The notes below the pieces were generated by a model. The model did not search any database. It saw nothing but the letters and a program-made list of their open reading frames with translations, and was not told the DNA's origin. A program made the position numbers and the translations under genes. Positions 38,265 through 46,531 of a DNA stretch of 64,000 nucleotides are shown in pieces; within the stretch, counting starts at the first letter, position 1; each line of letters starts with the position of its first letter. This stretch comes from Leifsonia sp. PS1209. Lineage in GTDB: Bacteria; Actinomycetota; Actinomycetes; Actinomycetales; Microbacteriaceae. The stretch is from NCBI RefSeq assembly GCF_012317045.1, contig NZ_CP051154.1:992001-1056000 (forward strand). The letters are read 5' to 3'.

Positions 38265-38924
38265 ATGGTGCGGGTGGCAATCGTCGATGATCACGAGTCC
38301 GTGCGTCTGGGCCTCAAAGCGGCCTGTCAGGACGCGGGCTACGAGGTGCTCGTCACCGCGCCCACCGTCGACGAGTTCGTAACACTGCTCGGCGCGCAGG
38401 AGTGCGACGTCGTCGTGCTCGACCTCTCCCTCGGCGACGGGTCGAAGGTCACCGATAATGTGAAGCGCGCCCAGGCGACAGGGGCGGCCGTGCTGGTCCA
38501 CAGCATCGCCGACCGGGTCGCCAGCGTGCGCGAGGCGCTCGCCGCCGGTGCTGCCGGCGTCATCCCGAAGTCGTCCCCGACGACCACCGTCATGAACGCG
38601 ATCAAGACGGTCGCGAGCGGCGATGTGCTCAACAACCTCGAGTGGGCGACGGCGATCGACGCGGACAGCGATTTCGCCAAGGCCCAGCTCGGCCGCCGCG
38701 AACGGGATGTGCTGCACCTGTATGCCTCCGGCCTTCCGCTCAAGGCGGTCGCGGCGCAGCTCGGCATCGCCAACTCGACCGCCCGCGAATACCTCGACCG
38801 CATCCGGGTGAAGTACGTGGAGGTCGGTCGTCCGGCACCCACCAAGGTCGACCTGCTCCGCCGTGCCGTCGAAGACGGAATCCTGCCCGGGCTCGACCCC
38901 GACACGGGCAATGAGCGCAAGTAG
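38265..38924 (+). CDS. NarL/FixJ-type response regulator
   Basis: DNA-binding output of the two-component system; targets unknown. The 219-residue protein has a receiver domain with acidic pocket VDDHES, phospho-acceptor Asp53 (VVVLDLSLGDG), a conserved PKSS lysine, then a LuxR-type helix-turn-helix (LGRRERDVLHLYASG, KAVAAQLGIANSTAREY). The histidine kinase gene overlaps its end by 14 bp and a third membrane protein follows, so the three form one operon. Confidence 0.9.
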   Translation: MVRVAIVDDHESVRLGLKAACQDAGYEVLVTAPTVDEFVTLLGAQECDVVVLDLSLGDGSKVTDNVKRAQATGAAVLVHSIADRVASVREALAAGAAGVIPKSSPTTTVMNAIKTVASGDVLNNLEWATAIDADSDFAKAQLGRRERDVLHLYASGLPLKAVAAQLGIANSTAREYLDRIRVKYVEVGRPAPTKVDLLRRAVEDGILPGLDPDTGNERK

Positions 38925-40161
38925 CGCGCCACCGCGGACCGCCCCTCCCGAGGCGTCCCAACCGCGCAATCCGATCAGCCGCGAGCGGTTCGAGCGCATC
39001 GCCGGCCGCAGCGTGTCGGCCTTCGGCCTGGTGTTCGGCCTGCAGACCATCCCGACCGCGCTCGGGCAGTTGCCCGGGCTCCGGTCCCCGTGGGGCCTGA
39101 TCGAGATCGTCGTCGTCTTCGGCGGCCTCGCTGCGATCGTGCTGCTCGCCATCGTGCAGCGGTTCGTGAAGGCGGCGATGGCGACGCTGTCCGTCGTCTA
39201 CTTCGCGGCGATCGTCACCTGGCCGCTGCTCGCCCTCGACTCGCACTCGTTCGCGGCGGACAAGCCGTGGGTGTGGTTCCTCTGCTCGGTGTTCACCGCG
39301 TTCGCCGCCGTGGCGTTCCCGCTCTGGCTGGCGACCGCGTACACGTTCATCACGCCGATCGCATACGGCATCGTGCGCGCGCTGCCCGCCGGGGGAGGGG
39401 TCGGTGCAGAGCTGGCCGGTCTCGACGCGCTGTACGCGATCATTCTGGGCGGCGTGATCCTGGTCATCATCGCGATGCTGCGGCAGGCCGCATCCACGGT
39501 CGACACCGCGCAGAGCCAGGCGCTCGCCAAGTACGCCAACGCCGTGCGCCAGCACGCCACCGAGGTCGAGCGTGTCCAGGTGGATGCGATCGTGCACGAC
39601 AGCGTCCTGACCACCCTGCTCTCCGCAGCCAGCGCCCGCACGCCGGAGGCGAAGGAGCTCGCAGCGCGGATGGCCTCCGACGCCATCGGCCACCTGCACG
39701 CAGCGGAGGCGTCGAGCCCGGAGGACCAGTCCCTGGTCGGACTCGACCGGCTGAGCGAGCGCATCTTCACGGCGGCCAACGCCTTCTCGTCGCCGTTCGA
39801 ACTGGATGTGCGCGACGTGGAGGTGCACGTGCTGCCCGTGAACGTCGCGGAGGCCGTCTACTCCGCCACCGTGCAGGCGATGGTGAACAGCATGCAGCAC
39901 GCCGGCACCAAGGATGTGCGTCGCACCCTCTCGATCCGCGGCGGCAGCCCGCAGGCGACCGTCCACATCGTGGTGGCGGACACCGGGCGCGGCTTCTCGG
40001 CCGCCGACGTCCCCGCCGAGCGGCTGGGGCTGCGGGTGAGCATCAGGGAGCGCCTGTCGAAGGTGGGCGGTCACGCGCGCATCGAATCGGCGCCGGGTGA
40101 GGGCACGACGGTCACGATCCTGTGGCCGTCGTCGGAGAGCGATGCGGAGGTGCGCGGATGA
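38911..40161 (+). CDS. Sensor histidine kinase (HisKA_3/DesK-like)
   Basis: Membrane sensor that phosphorylates the preceding regulator. The 416-residue protein has five or six hydrophobic helices (residues 35-190), a short coiled linker, the phosphorylation site IVHDSVLTTLLSA (His229) and an HATPase domain with VNSMQHAG (N box), DTGRGFSA (G1) and GEGTTVTI (G2). No extracellular sensor domain is visible, so the stimulus may be membrane-related. The ATG at 38911 lies in the regulator 3' end. The stop overlaps the next start (ATGA). Confidence 0.88.
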   Translation: MSASSAPPRTAPPEASQPRNPISRERFERIAGRSVSAFGLVFGLQTIPTALGQLPGLRSPWGLIEIVVVFGGLAAIVLLAIVQRFVKAAMATLSVVYFAAIVTWPLLALDSHSFAADKPWVWFLCSVFTAFAAVAFPLWLATAYTFITPIAYGIVRALPAGGGVGAELAGLDALYAIILGGVILVIIAMLRQAASTVDTAQSQALAKYANAVRQHATEVERVQVDAIVHDSVLTTLLSAASARTPEAKELAARMASDAIGHLHAAEASSPEDQSLVGLDRLSERIFTAANAFSSPFELDVRDVEVHVLPVNVAEAVYSATVQAMVNSMQHAGTKDVRRTLSIRGGSPQATVHIVVADTGRGFSAADVPAERLGLRVSIRERLSKVGGHARIESAPGEGTTVTILWPSSESDAEVRG

Positions 40162-41186
40162 TCACGCTGCCCCGGTTCCTCTTCCTCGGACTCGGTGCGC
40201 TGTTCTCGGCGTACCACCTGTTCCTCGCGCTGTCGTCGCTGTCGACGCCCGTCAACCCGGGGCCGCCGATCGCCGCGATGATCCTGTACGGGGTGGCGAC
40301 GGTGATCAGCCTCTGGCCGACCAGCCCCACCAAGATGCCGCTCTGGCTCGCGGCGTTCGACCTCGCGGTGTGCGTCGCCATCCCGATCCTGGTGACCAGC
40401 CAGCTCGACCCGGCGAAGGACAACGGCTACGCCACCTGGTACGTGGCGGCCGTCGGCACGCTGATGACGATCGCCGCGGTGCGCAGACAGCAGTTCGCGG
40501 CCTGGGTGGGCGTCGGCTACCTGGCGGTGCAGACCATCGTCTGGGCCGGTATCCCCGCGCTGGCGGGCCTCGGGGTGATCGGCTCCGTGGTGTGGGTCGG
40601 CGTCGCGGTCGTGATCTCCGGCTCGCTCGCGAAGGCCGGCAGGGACGCCCTACAGTTCGCCCGCGCGGAGCGGGAGGCCACCGAATGGCAGGCGGCCCAG
40701 GAAGCGCACGTCATGGAGCGCCAGCTGCGCCTGCGGCAGACCTACCGGGTGGCAGCGCCGATGCTCGCCGAGATCGTGCGCCGCGGGGGAGACCTGACGG
40801 AGGCCGAACGGCGGGAGTGCCGCTACCTCGAAGGTGCGATCCGCGACGAGATCCGTGGCCGCAGGCTGCTCAACGACGACGTGCGCCGCCAGGTGATGGA
40901 TGCGCGCCGCCGCGGAGTCGTCGTCAGCCTCCTCGACGAGGGCGGCATCGACGACCTCGACCAGCACGCTCTCGACGGCGTGCTGCGTCGCCTGGCGGAC
41001 GCCATCCGGGGCACCACGACGGACAAGCTGATCGTGCGCACGGTTCCGCGGTCGTCGAAGACGGCGGTGACGGTGGTGGGGCTGCGCATGTCGGACGACG
41101 GCAACGCCAACGCGCTCGGCGCGGACACCGAGGACGACGAGGTCGACCTCTGGCTGGAGATCCCGCGGCCCGTGCACGAGTCCTGA
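40158..41186 (+). CDS. Membrane protein with degenerate kinase-like tail, partner of the two-component system
   Basis: Not recognised by name. The 342-residue protein has five or six hydrophobic helices (about residues 5-170), like the kinase before it, then a helical segment that could correspond to a dimerisation domain but lacks a phosphorylatable HD motif (ATEWQAAQEAHVMERQLRL), and a C-terminal domain without N, G1 or G2 boxes. Translational coupling to the kinase (ATGA) argues for a joint role, perhaps as co-sensor or kinase modulator. Confidence 0.7.
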   Translation: MITLPRFLFLGLGALFSAYHLFLALSSLSTPVNPGPPIAAMILYGVATVISLWPTSPTKMPLWLAAFDLAVCVAIPILVTSQLDPAKDNGYATWYVAAVGTLMTIAAVRRQQFAAWVGVGYLAVQTIVWAGIPALAGLGVIGSVVWVGVAVVISGSLAKAGRDALQFARAEREATEWQAAQEAHVMERQLRLRQTYRVAAPMLAEIVRRGGDLTEAERRECRYLEGAIRDEIRGRRLLNDDVRRQVMDARRRGVVVSLLDEGGIDDLDQHALDGVLRRLADAIRGTTTDKLIVRTVPRSSKTAVTVVGLRMSDDGNANALGADTEDDEVDLWLEIPRPVHES

Positions 41187-41201
41187 CCCGGCTCTCGGCG
41201 G

Positions 41202-41294
41202 TTCGTTCGGGCGGAGATTTGGCGCGCCACGCCGCGCGCGTCTCCGCAACGGCGGAGATTCGGAGAGATGGCGCGCGTTCTCCGCGTGAGCGGA
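41202..41294. repeat. Three copies of the TCCGY-N4-GCGGA micro-repeat
   Basis: TTCGTTCGGGCGGA (41202-41215, one arm base changed), TCCGCAACGGCGGA (41243-41256, extended to a 7-bp stem) and TCCGCGTGAGCGGA (41281-41294), just after the third gene of the two-component operon. Confidence 0.6.
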
Positions 41295-41352
41295 CGCGGC
41301 GCGGACGATGGAGGATGCGGGCGGCGAAGGGCGAACGCGCCCAGACATGGAG

Positions 41353-41386
41353 AAAGGGGCCGACACCCGAATTGTCGGCCCCTTTT
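41353..41386 (+). terminator. Rho-independent terminator 1 of the two-component operon
   Basis: A perfect 13-bp stem (41353-41365 with 41373-41385), with the stem ending in AAA/TTT and one further T. The 7-nt loop is CCCGAAT. Confidence 0.85.
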
Positions 41387-41393
41387 CAAACCC

Positions 41394-41430
41394 CGAGTCA
41401 GGGCGACAACCCGAATATCGCCCTGACTCG
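41394..41430 (+). terminator. Tandem hairpin 2 after terminator 1
   Basis: A perfect 13-bp stem (41394-41406 with 41418-41430) and an 11-nt loop CAACCCGAATA, without a U tract. The loop shares ACCCGAAT with the end of stem and loop of the previous hairpin. Confidence 0.7.
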
Positions 41431-41558
41431 CCCCCAAAACACTCGCCCGCTTACCCTAGTCGGCGAGTGATTGGCGGTGTGACTCACGAGGAGAGACACC
41501 TAGCACTATCTATATTGGCGATGCCGATGACAGATAAATAGTCGTCATTTTGGAGGAC

Positions 41559-41681
41559 ATGGGGGACAATCGTGTCCCCTGCGCCTCCGGACGCCGCGAA
41601 TTGGTGCTTGTCCCGCACTCGGGGGACGGTGCCCCCGGGGTACATCACCCGCATTCGTCAGCCGGCGAACGAGCGCCATGA
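41559..41681 (+). CDS. Possible 40-codon small ORF antisense to the accE end
   Basis: ATG preceded at very short distance by TTTTGGAGG, downstream of an AT-rich patch. The encoded peptide has no recognisable feature and contains a GGGGACA/TGTCCCC hairpin in its first codons. It overlaps accE by 24 bp on the other strand. Chance occurrence is quite possible. Confidence 0.15.
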   Translation: MGDNRVPCASGRRELVLVPHSGDGAPGVHHPHSSAGERAP

Positions 41682-41879
41682 CCCCGGGCCGGGCGTCAAC
41701 GGCGTGCGCAGCGCGCGCTGGCTGCGTGCCCAGGCGTCCGGTCCCGCCGGCGGGCGTGCATCCCGTGCAGCGGCCTCCGCCTCGGCGATGGCGGCCGTGA
41801 GCACGGCGGTCACCGCGGCGACCTCCTCCGGCGTCACGCCGCGCGTGACGAACCGGATGCTGTCTGGCTCGATCGTCAC
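41658..41879 (-). CDS. accE: Acyl-CoA carboxylase epsilon subunit
   Basis: Small subunit found in actinobacterial acyl-CoA carboxylases that supports assembly or activity of the alpha-beta complex. The 73-residue product has the pattern [20 protein letters not shown] at its start, an Ala-rich helix, and ends in [12 protein letters not shown] plus PGPGSWRSF, which is the usual end of AccE. The GTG overlaps the accD stop (GTGA). It was found inside a longer shadow frame by this overlap. Confidence 0.85.
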   Translation of the reverse strand: MTIEPDSIRFVTRGVTPEEVAAVTAVLTAAIAEAEAAARDARPPAGPDAWARSQRALRTPLTPGPGSWRSFAG

Positions 41880-43480
41880 AGCGGGATGTTCCCGTGCTTC
41901 TTGGGCGGCATGGATGCGCGCTTGGTGCGCAGCGCCCGCAGCGCCTTGATGACGGACACGCGGGTCGCGGCAGGCTCGATCACGCCGTCCAGCTCGCCGC
42001 GCTCGGCGGCGAGGAACGGGCTGGCCACGTTGTACGTGTACTCGTTCGCGAGCTTCGTGCGGACCGCCGCGACATCCTCGCCGGCCTCCTCCGCACGCTT
42101 GATCTCGCCGCGGTACAGGATGTTGACGGCGCCCTGGCCGCCCATCACGGCGATCTCCGCCGTCGGCCAGGCCAGGTTGATGTCCGCACCGAGCTGCTTC
42201 GAGCCCATGACGATGTACGCGCCGCCGTACGCCTTGCGGGTGATGATCGTGACGAGGGGCACGGTGGCCTCCGCGTACGCGTAGAGCAGCTTCGCTCCTC
42301 GGCGGATCACGCCCGTCCACTCCTGGTCGGTGCCGGGAAGGTAACCGGGCACATCCACCAGGGTGAGGATCGGGATGCTGAACGCGTCGCAGAAGCGCAC
42401 GAACCGGGAGGCCTTCTCCCCGGCGTCGATGTTGAGCGTTCCGGCCATCGCGCTCGGCTGGTTGGCGACGATGCCGACGGAGTGGCCTTCGACGCGGGCG
42501 AAGCCGATGACGATGTTCGGTGCGAACAGCGGCTGGATCTCGAGGAACTCGCCGTCGTCGACGACGCCCTCGATGATGGACTTCACGTCGTACGGCTGGT
42601 TGGGCGAATCCGGGATGATCGTGTTGAGCTTGCGGTCGGCGTCCGTCAGCTCCAGCTCCGGCTCCGCGGCGAACACCGGCAGCTCGCCGAGGTTGTTCTG
42701 CGGCAGATAGCTGAGCAGGGTGCGCGCGTAGTCGAGCGCGTCCTCCTCGTCGCTCGCGAGGTAGTGCGAGACGCCGGAGATCTTGTTGTGCGTCAGTGCG
42801 CCGCCGAGCTCCTCGAAGCCGACGTCCTCGCCGGTGACCGTCTTGATGACGTCTGGTCCGGTGACGAACATGTGGCTCGACTTGTCGACCATGATGACGA
42901 AGTCGGTGAGGGCAGGGGAGTAGACGGCGCCGCCGGCGGCAGGCCCCATCACGATGGAGATCTGCGGGATGACACCGGACGCCTGGGTGTTGCGGCGGAA
43001 GATCTCGCCGTACTTGCCGAGCGCGACGACACCCTCCTGGATGCGCGCTCCGCCGGAGTCGAGGATGCCGATCATCGGGACGCCGGTCTTGAGCGCGTGA
43101 TCCATGACCTTGATGATCTTCTCGCCGGCCACCTCGCCGAGCGAGCCGCCGAAGATGGTGAAGTCCTGGCTGAACACGGCCACGTTGCGACCGTGGATGG
43201 TGCCGACGCCGGTGACGACCGCGTCACCGTACGGACGCTTGTTCTCCATGCCGAAGGCGTGGGTGCGGTGACGGACGAACTCGTCGAACTCCACGAACGA
43301 TCCGTGGTCGAGCAGCAGGTCGATGCGCTCGCGGGCGGTGAGCTTGCCCTTGGCGTGCTGCTTCTCGATGGCGGACTGACCGCTCGCGGTCACGGCCTCG
43401 TGGAAGCGCTCCTTGAGGTCGGCGAGCTTGCCTGCTGTGGTGTGGAGATCGGCAGTCTGTCCATGTTCTGTGTCGGTCAC
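41876..43480 (-). CDS. accD: Acyl-CoA carboxylase carboxyltransferase (beta) subunit
   Basis: Transfers the carboxyl group from biotin to acetyl- or propionyl-CoA. The 534-residue protein has both crotonase-type halves: [12 protein letters not shown] and [14 protein letters not shown] in the first, and [29 protein letters not shown] and QGAVNILYR in the second. The GTG at 43480 is preferred because TAGAGT lies 7 nt upstream; a GTG 9 bp earlier overlaps that box. Length and motifs fit AccD4/5/6-like proteins; the acyl-CoA chain length cannot be read from sequence. Confidence 0.94.
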   Translation of the reverse strand: MTDTEHGQTADLHTTAGKLADLKERFHEAVTASGQSAIEKQHAKGKLTARERIDLLLDHGSFVEFDEFVRHRTHAFGMENKRPYGDAVVTGVGTIHGRNVAVFSQDFTIFGGSLGEVAGEKIIKVMDHALKTGVPMIGILDSGGARIQEGVVALGKYGEIFRRNTQASGVIPQISIVMGPAAGGAVYSPALTDFVIMVDKSSHMFVTGPDVIKTVTGEDVGFEELGGALTHNKISGVSHYLASDEEDALDYARTLLSYLPQNNLGELPVFAAEPELELTDADRKLNTIIPDSPNQPYDVKSIIEGVVDDGEFLEIQPLFAPNIVIGFARVEGHSVGIVANQPSAMAGTLNIDAGEKASRFVRFCDAFSIPILTLVDVPGYLPGTDQEWTGVIRRGAKLLYAYAEATVPLVTIITRKAYGGAYIVMGSKQLGADINLAWPTAEIAVMGGQGAVNILYRGEIKRAEEAGEDVAAVRTKLANEYTYNVASPFLAAERGELDGVIEPAATRVSVIKALRALRTKRASMPPKKHGNIPL

Positions 43481-43487
43481 GCCGTTC

Positions 43488-43493
43488 ACTCTA
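43488..43493 (-). promoter_or_regulatory. -10 box of leaderless accD
   Basis: TAGAGT on the minus strand, 7 nt before the GTG at 43480. Confidence 0.5.
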
Positions 43494-43528
43494 CCTGCCA
43501 GCAGAAGGGCGGTGGCGTTGAGGATTCC

Positions 43529-43861
43529 CTACAAGAGTCCGTCGGCTGCGTGTGCAGTGTCGCGGGTCTCACCGGGATGCGGCGCTTCGTCTCTGCGCAC
43601 GCCATCGACGATGCGGGTGACGTGGCCCATGACGATTCCCGCCCCGATCAGGACGCTGCCCAGCGGCGCAATGATCAGGCCGACGGCGCGGACGGCGAAG
43701 TCGAACCCGAGCAGGATGTCCTGATCCATGCCGAGGGCCGTGGTGCTCGCGGCTGCGATGGAAAACCCGAGCGCGGGCAGTACGAGTTGCAGGACGGCTC
43801 CGGCGCAGGCGAGAACGATGCCGAGAACCAGAATGGCCTTCGGGCGAGGGCGCGCGTTCAC
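43529..43861 (-). CDS. Small membrane protein, unknown
   Basis: Not recognised. The 110-residue product has two strong hydrophobic helices (about residues 8-35 and 50-80) and a charged tail with HxxE-type residues. The GTG start lies 2 bp after the stop of the secreted-protein gene, so the two are probably cotranslated. Together they interrupt the usual accD-birA neighbourhood. An immunity or accessory role for the secreted partner is possible but not shown. Confidence 0.6.
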   Translation of the reverse strand: MNARPRPKAILVLGIVLACAGAVLQLVLPALGFSIAAASTTALGMDQDILLGFDFAVRAVGLIIAPLGSVLIGAGIVMGHVTRIVDGVRRDEAPHPGETRDTAHAADGLL

Positions 43862-43863
43862 GC

Positions 43864-44487
43864 TCAGGCCCGCCAGAGGTATGCCACGCCGGTGGCCCAG
43901 GACATGGACGATCCTTGCATCTGGGTGTACGCGAGGGTGTTGCCCCACGGTACGAGGAAGGTCGCTCCGCCACCGCATCCCGTGGAATACCAGGAGGCTC
44001 CGTTGCCGGCGTTGAACCCGCGCGCTCTCGTGCACAGATGGACGTCCGAGGTGTTCTCCCAGACGTACTCCCGCCGATAGCCGGGGTAGCCGATCACGGC
44101 GCACCCCTGCACGCTCGTCGCCCAGGTGTTGGCGATCCCACCGACACTTCTGACCTTCTGGCCGCACCCGGTCCTGCTCGTCCTGATCGCGAGGGTGTCG
44201 AGGGACCCCTGCCTATCGGCCTCCTGGATGGCCTCCGCCACTTCCAGCGCTTTGCCGGCCCTGACGTCCACGACGAGCTCTGCACCTGACGGCGTCGCAA
44301 CGACAAGGGGACCCTCAAACGTTGTGGGGTCGATCGCGCCGTTCTCCTGTTGGGCAGTTTCTGGCGCGAACGCGACGGAGTCATCGCTTGCCGTCGCGGG
44401 TAGCGCAGAGGAGAACAGAAGGGCCGCCGTGCAGCCCACAATCAAGGCCGCACGAGCGCCCGAGTTCCTACGGAAGACGAACATCAT
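43864..44487 (-). CDS. Secreted protein of unknown function
   Basis: Not recognised. The 207-residue precursor has a clear Sec signal (basic FRRNSGARAAL, hydrophobic core, ALPATASDD cleavage region), then an acidic middle part and a compact Gly/Trp/Tyr-rich C-terminal domain with four Cys (CGQK, GCAVIG, LCTRARG, GCGGGATF), suited to two disulfides. AAAGG precedes the tandem ATG-ATG. Codon use is less GC3-biased than neighbours and the upstream DNA is AT-rich, which suggests recent acquisition. Confidence 0.65.
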   Translation of the reverse strand: MMFVFRRNSGARAALIVGCTAALLFSSALPATASDDSVAFAPETAQQENGAIDPTTFEGPLVVATPSGAELVVDVRAGKALEVAEAIQEADRQGSLDTLAIRTSRTGCGQKVRSVGGIANTWATSVQGCAVIGYPGYRREYVWENTSDVHLCTRARGFNAGNGASWYSTGCGGGATFLVPWGNTLAYTQMQGSSMSWATGVAYLWRA

Positions 44488-44575
44488 TGTCACACCTTTC
44501 ATGCAATATGTAGCCATAAGAGTGCCAGATACCATCATGTTCTGCAAGCGCTGGTATCGCACGCCGTCCCGCTGG

Positions 44576-44581
44576 CAGACT
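44576..44581 (+). promoter_or_regulatory. Possible -10 box of leaderless birA
   Basis: CAGACT, 6 nt before the ATG at 44588. It differs from TANNNT at the first base; no ribosome-binding site is seen. Confidence 0.35.
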
Positions 44582-44587
44582 GGGGCA

Positions 44588-45349
44588 ATGGAGTTCCGTC
44601 GCAGTCGCGCAATCGTCCCCGTCCTCGATGTGCTCGAGGAGGCGGGGTCGACGAACGACGTGCTCGTCTCCCGCGCTGCCGGGCTGCCAGACCTCGCCGT
44701 CGTGCTCACCGACAACCAGACCGGCGGACGCGGGCGGCTCGGCCGGGTGTGGGTGTCTCCTCCCGGCAAGGCCATCGCCGTCTCCGTGCTGATCAAGCCC
44801 AGCGGGCTCCCCGTCGAGTCGTTCGGCTGGTTCCCGCTGATCGCCGGGCTCGCCATGAGCAGGGCGCTCTCGCCGCTCGTGCCCGGCGCCGTCGAGGTGA
44901 AGTGGCCGAACGACGTGCTCATCGACGGCAGCAAGGTCTGCGGCATCCTCACCGAGCTCCTGCCCGACCTGTCCGGTCTCGTCATCGGTTCCGGCGTCAA
45001 CCTCACGCTCAGCGCCGACGAACTCCCCACCGAGACCTCCACCTCCCTGCTGGTCGCCGGGGCGACCGACATCGACGTGGATGCGGTGCTCGCGGCATAC
45101 CTCCGGCACCTGATCACCCTCTACCGCGAGTTCGAGACCGCGGGAGGCGACCCGGTCACGAGCGCTGTCAGGGACGAGGTGGCAGAGGCGTGCCACACCA
45201 TCGGCCGCAGCGTGCGGGTGCTGCTGCCCTCTGGAGACGATCTGCTCGGGACGGCGGTCGGGATCGACGAGGACGGACGGCTCCTGGTCGAGACCGATGC
45301 CGGGATCACGGCTGTCGCGGCGGGCGACGTGACCCACCTGCGGTATTAA
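44588..45349 (+). CDS. birA: Biotin-[acetyl-CoA-carboxylase] ligase
   Basis: Attaches biotin to the EAMKM lysine of the AccBC protein through biotinyl-AMP. The 253-residue enzyme has the ligase motifs STNDVL, GGRGRLGRVW (biotinyl-AMP loop), KWPNDVL and the catalytic-site lysine in DGSKVCGIL (Lys116), plus the C-terminal SH3-like domain. It lacks the N-terminal helix-turn-helix, so it does not repress transcription. A long upstream extension of the frame is antisense to the secreted-protein gene and was rejected. Confidence 0.93.
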   Translation: MEFRRSRAIVPVLDVLEEAGSTNDVLVSRAAGLPDLAVVLTDNQTGGRGRLGRVWVSPPGKAIAVSVLIKPSGLPVESFGWFPLIAGLAMSRALSPLVPGAVEVKWPNDVLIDGSKVCGILTELLPDLSGLVIGSGVNLTLSADELPTETSTSLLVAGATDIDVDAVLAAYLRHLITLYREFETAGGDPVTSAVRDEVAEACHTIGRSVRVLLPSGDDLLGTAVGIDEDGRLLVETDAGITAVAAGDVTHLRY

Positions 45350-45355
45350 TTGGTC

Positions 45356-45910
45356 ATGAGCAACACGCCCCCCGATTCAGGAGCGCCCGCTGCGCCTCCC
45401 GAGCGCATCGTGGCGCGGCTGCGCTCGAACGCCCGGGCGATGTTCTGGCCGAGCATCGTCCTGATCGCCGCCTGCGGAGCGCTCGGCTACTTCGCCGGCC
45501 GGTTCGACGAGGTGTGGGAGATCGTGCTGCTCTGGTCGGCCGCCGCCGCCGTCATCCTGCTGCTGTTCCTGCTCCCGCTGGCCTCGTGGCTGAGCAGGAG
45601 GTACACGATCACCACCAGGCGGATCATCCTGCGCCACGGCTTCTTCGTGCGGGTGCGCCAGGAGCTGCTGCACAGTCGCGGCTACGACGTGACGGTCAAG
45701 CGCAACTGGCTGCAGAGCGCGTTCCGGTCGGGGGATGTGCGCATCAACTCCGGCCTCGAACGCCCGGTCGTACTGAAGGACGTCCCGAAGGCCGACGCCG
45801 TCCAGCGCGCGCTGAACGACCTGATGGACCACGCGCAGACCGTGGTGGCCGTGCGCAGGCAGCAGTCGGAGTCAGTCTCGGACGAGACCACCGTCTGGGG
45901 TTCCCGGTAG
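45356..45910 (+). CDS. Membrane protein with bacterial PH domain
   Basis: Function unknown. The 184-residue protein has two adjacent hydrophobic helices (about residues 30-78) followed by a bPH_2-type domain (RYTITTRRIILRHGFFVRVRQELL). The ATG at 45356 starts 6 bp after the birA stop region. The C terminus overlaps the converging GtrA gene by 39 bp. Confidence 0.75.
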   Translation: MSNTPPDSGAPAAPPERIVARLRSNARAMFWPSIVLIAACGALGYFAGRFDEVWEIVLLWSAAAAVILLLFLLPLASWLSRRYTITTRRIILRHGFFVRVRQELLHSRGYDVTVKRNWLQSAFRSGDVRINSGLERPVVLKDVPKADAVQRALNDLMDHAQTVVAVRRQQSESVSDETTVWGSR

Positions 45911-46414
45911 CGGGGTAGCACCCGTGAGCACCGGCTCCGTGGTGGTGGTCGCCGCATCGCGGCCGCCGCGGTGCGGTGCGAACACCCACCAGCGGTAGAA
46001 CGCGAACCGGAACACCGTGCCGAGCGCGAGTCCGACGACGTTGTTCGCGATGTTGTCGGCGAGGCGGCTGTCGAAGCCGAGGACGACGCGGGACACGTAG
46101 ACGCAGAGCACAGGGATGACGAGCCCGCAGATGCTCACGATCAGGAACTCGACACCCTCGCGGGCGACGTTCGACCTGCGCTCCTTGGCGAACGCCCAGT
46201 AGCGGTTGCCGACGTAGTTGGTGGCGATGGCGACGGCGTTGGCGATGACCGTCGCGACCAGCGCACCCCCGTGCGACGCGGACATCGGCGTGAGCAGCAG
46301 CAGGTTGAACACGGCGAGGTTCACCACCACGCCGACAGCCCCGACCGCGCCGAACTTCGCCAGCTGCGGCAGCAGCCGCGAGCGGCGGGTTGCCGGGGGA
46401 GTGTCGATCGTCAT
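45872..46414 (-). CDS. GtrA-family membrane protein
   Basis: Four-helix membrane protein; GtrA members are linked to flipping or transfer of undecaprenyl-linked sugars in cell-surface polysaccharide synthesis. The 180-residue product starts AKFGAVGAVGVVVNLAVFN and has NYVGNRYWAF and the final FYRWWVF typical of the family. The ATG at 46414 gives the normal start; the 1258-codon open frame that continues upstream is a shadow of purK, purE and the LCP gene. Confidence 0.88.
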   Translation of the reverse strand: MTIDTPPATRRSRLLPQLAKFGAVGAVGVVVNLAVFNLLLLTPMSASHGGALVATVIANAVAIATNYVGNRYWAFAKERRSNVAREGVEFLIVSICGLVIPVLCVYVSRVVLGFDSRLADNIANNVVGLALGTVFRFAFYRWWVFAPHRGGRDAATTTTEPVLTGATPLPGTPDGGLVRD

Positions 46415-46531
46415 GCGTCCAACCTGATCTGCGCGAAGATAGATGAGTGCGTGGCGAGCATACGCGCGAACGGTATCCCCAGTCTGGGAGTTGCCCCCAC
46501 CCACCCTGAAGAGTATCGAGGAGACGATCAG

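Larger units (their letters stand above)
41187..41558 (+). other. Gene-poor stretch after the two-component operon
   Basis: About 370 bp without a convincing gene. In order it holds three micro-repeats, two tandem terminator hairpins, an ACTCGCC/GGCGAGT inverted repeat around 41440-41468, and an unusually AT-rich patch at about 41500-41550 that includes CTATCTATATT and GATAAATAG. A 77-codon frame (41308-41541) runs through the terminators and is not supported as a gene. Confidence 0.6.

Noticed and set aside
33340..41294. Repeat clusters as a possible CRISPR array
   Set aside because: Units are 14 bp, irregularly spaced, spread over 8 kb and not accompanied by cas genes.
41572..41949. 125-codon plus-strand frame near accE
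   Set aside because: Antisense to accE and accD, rich in Ala/Ser/Arg, with no recognisable feature.
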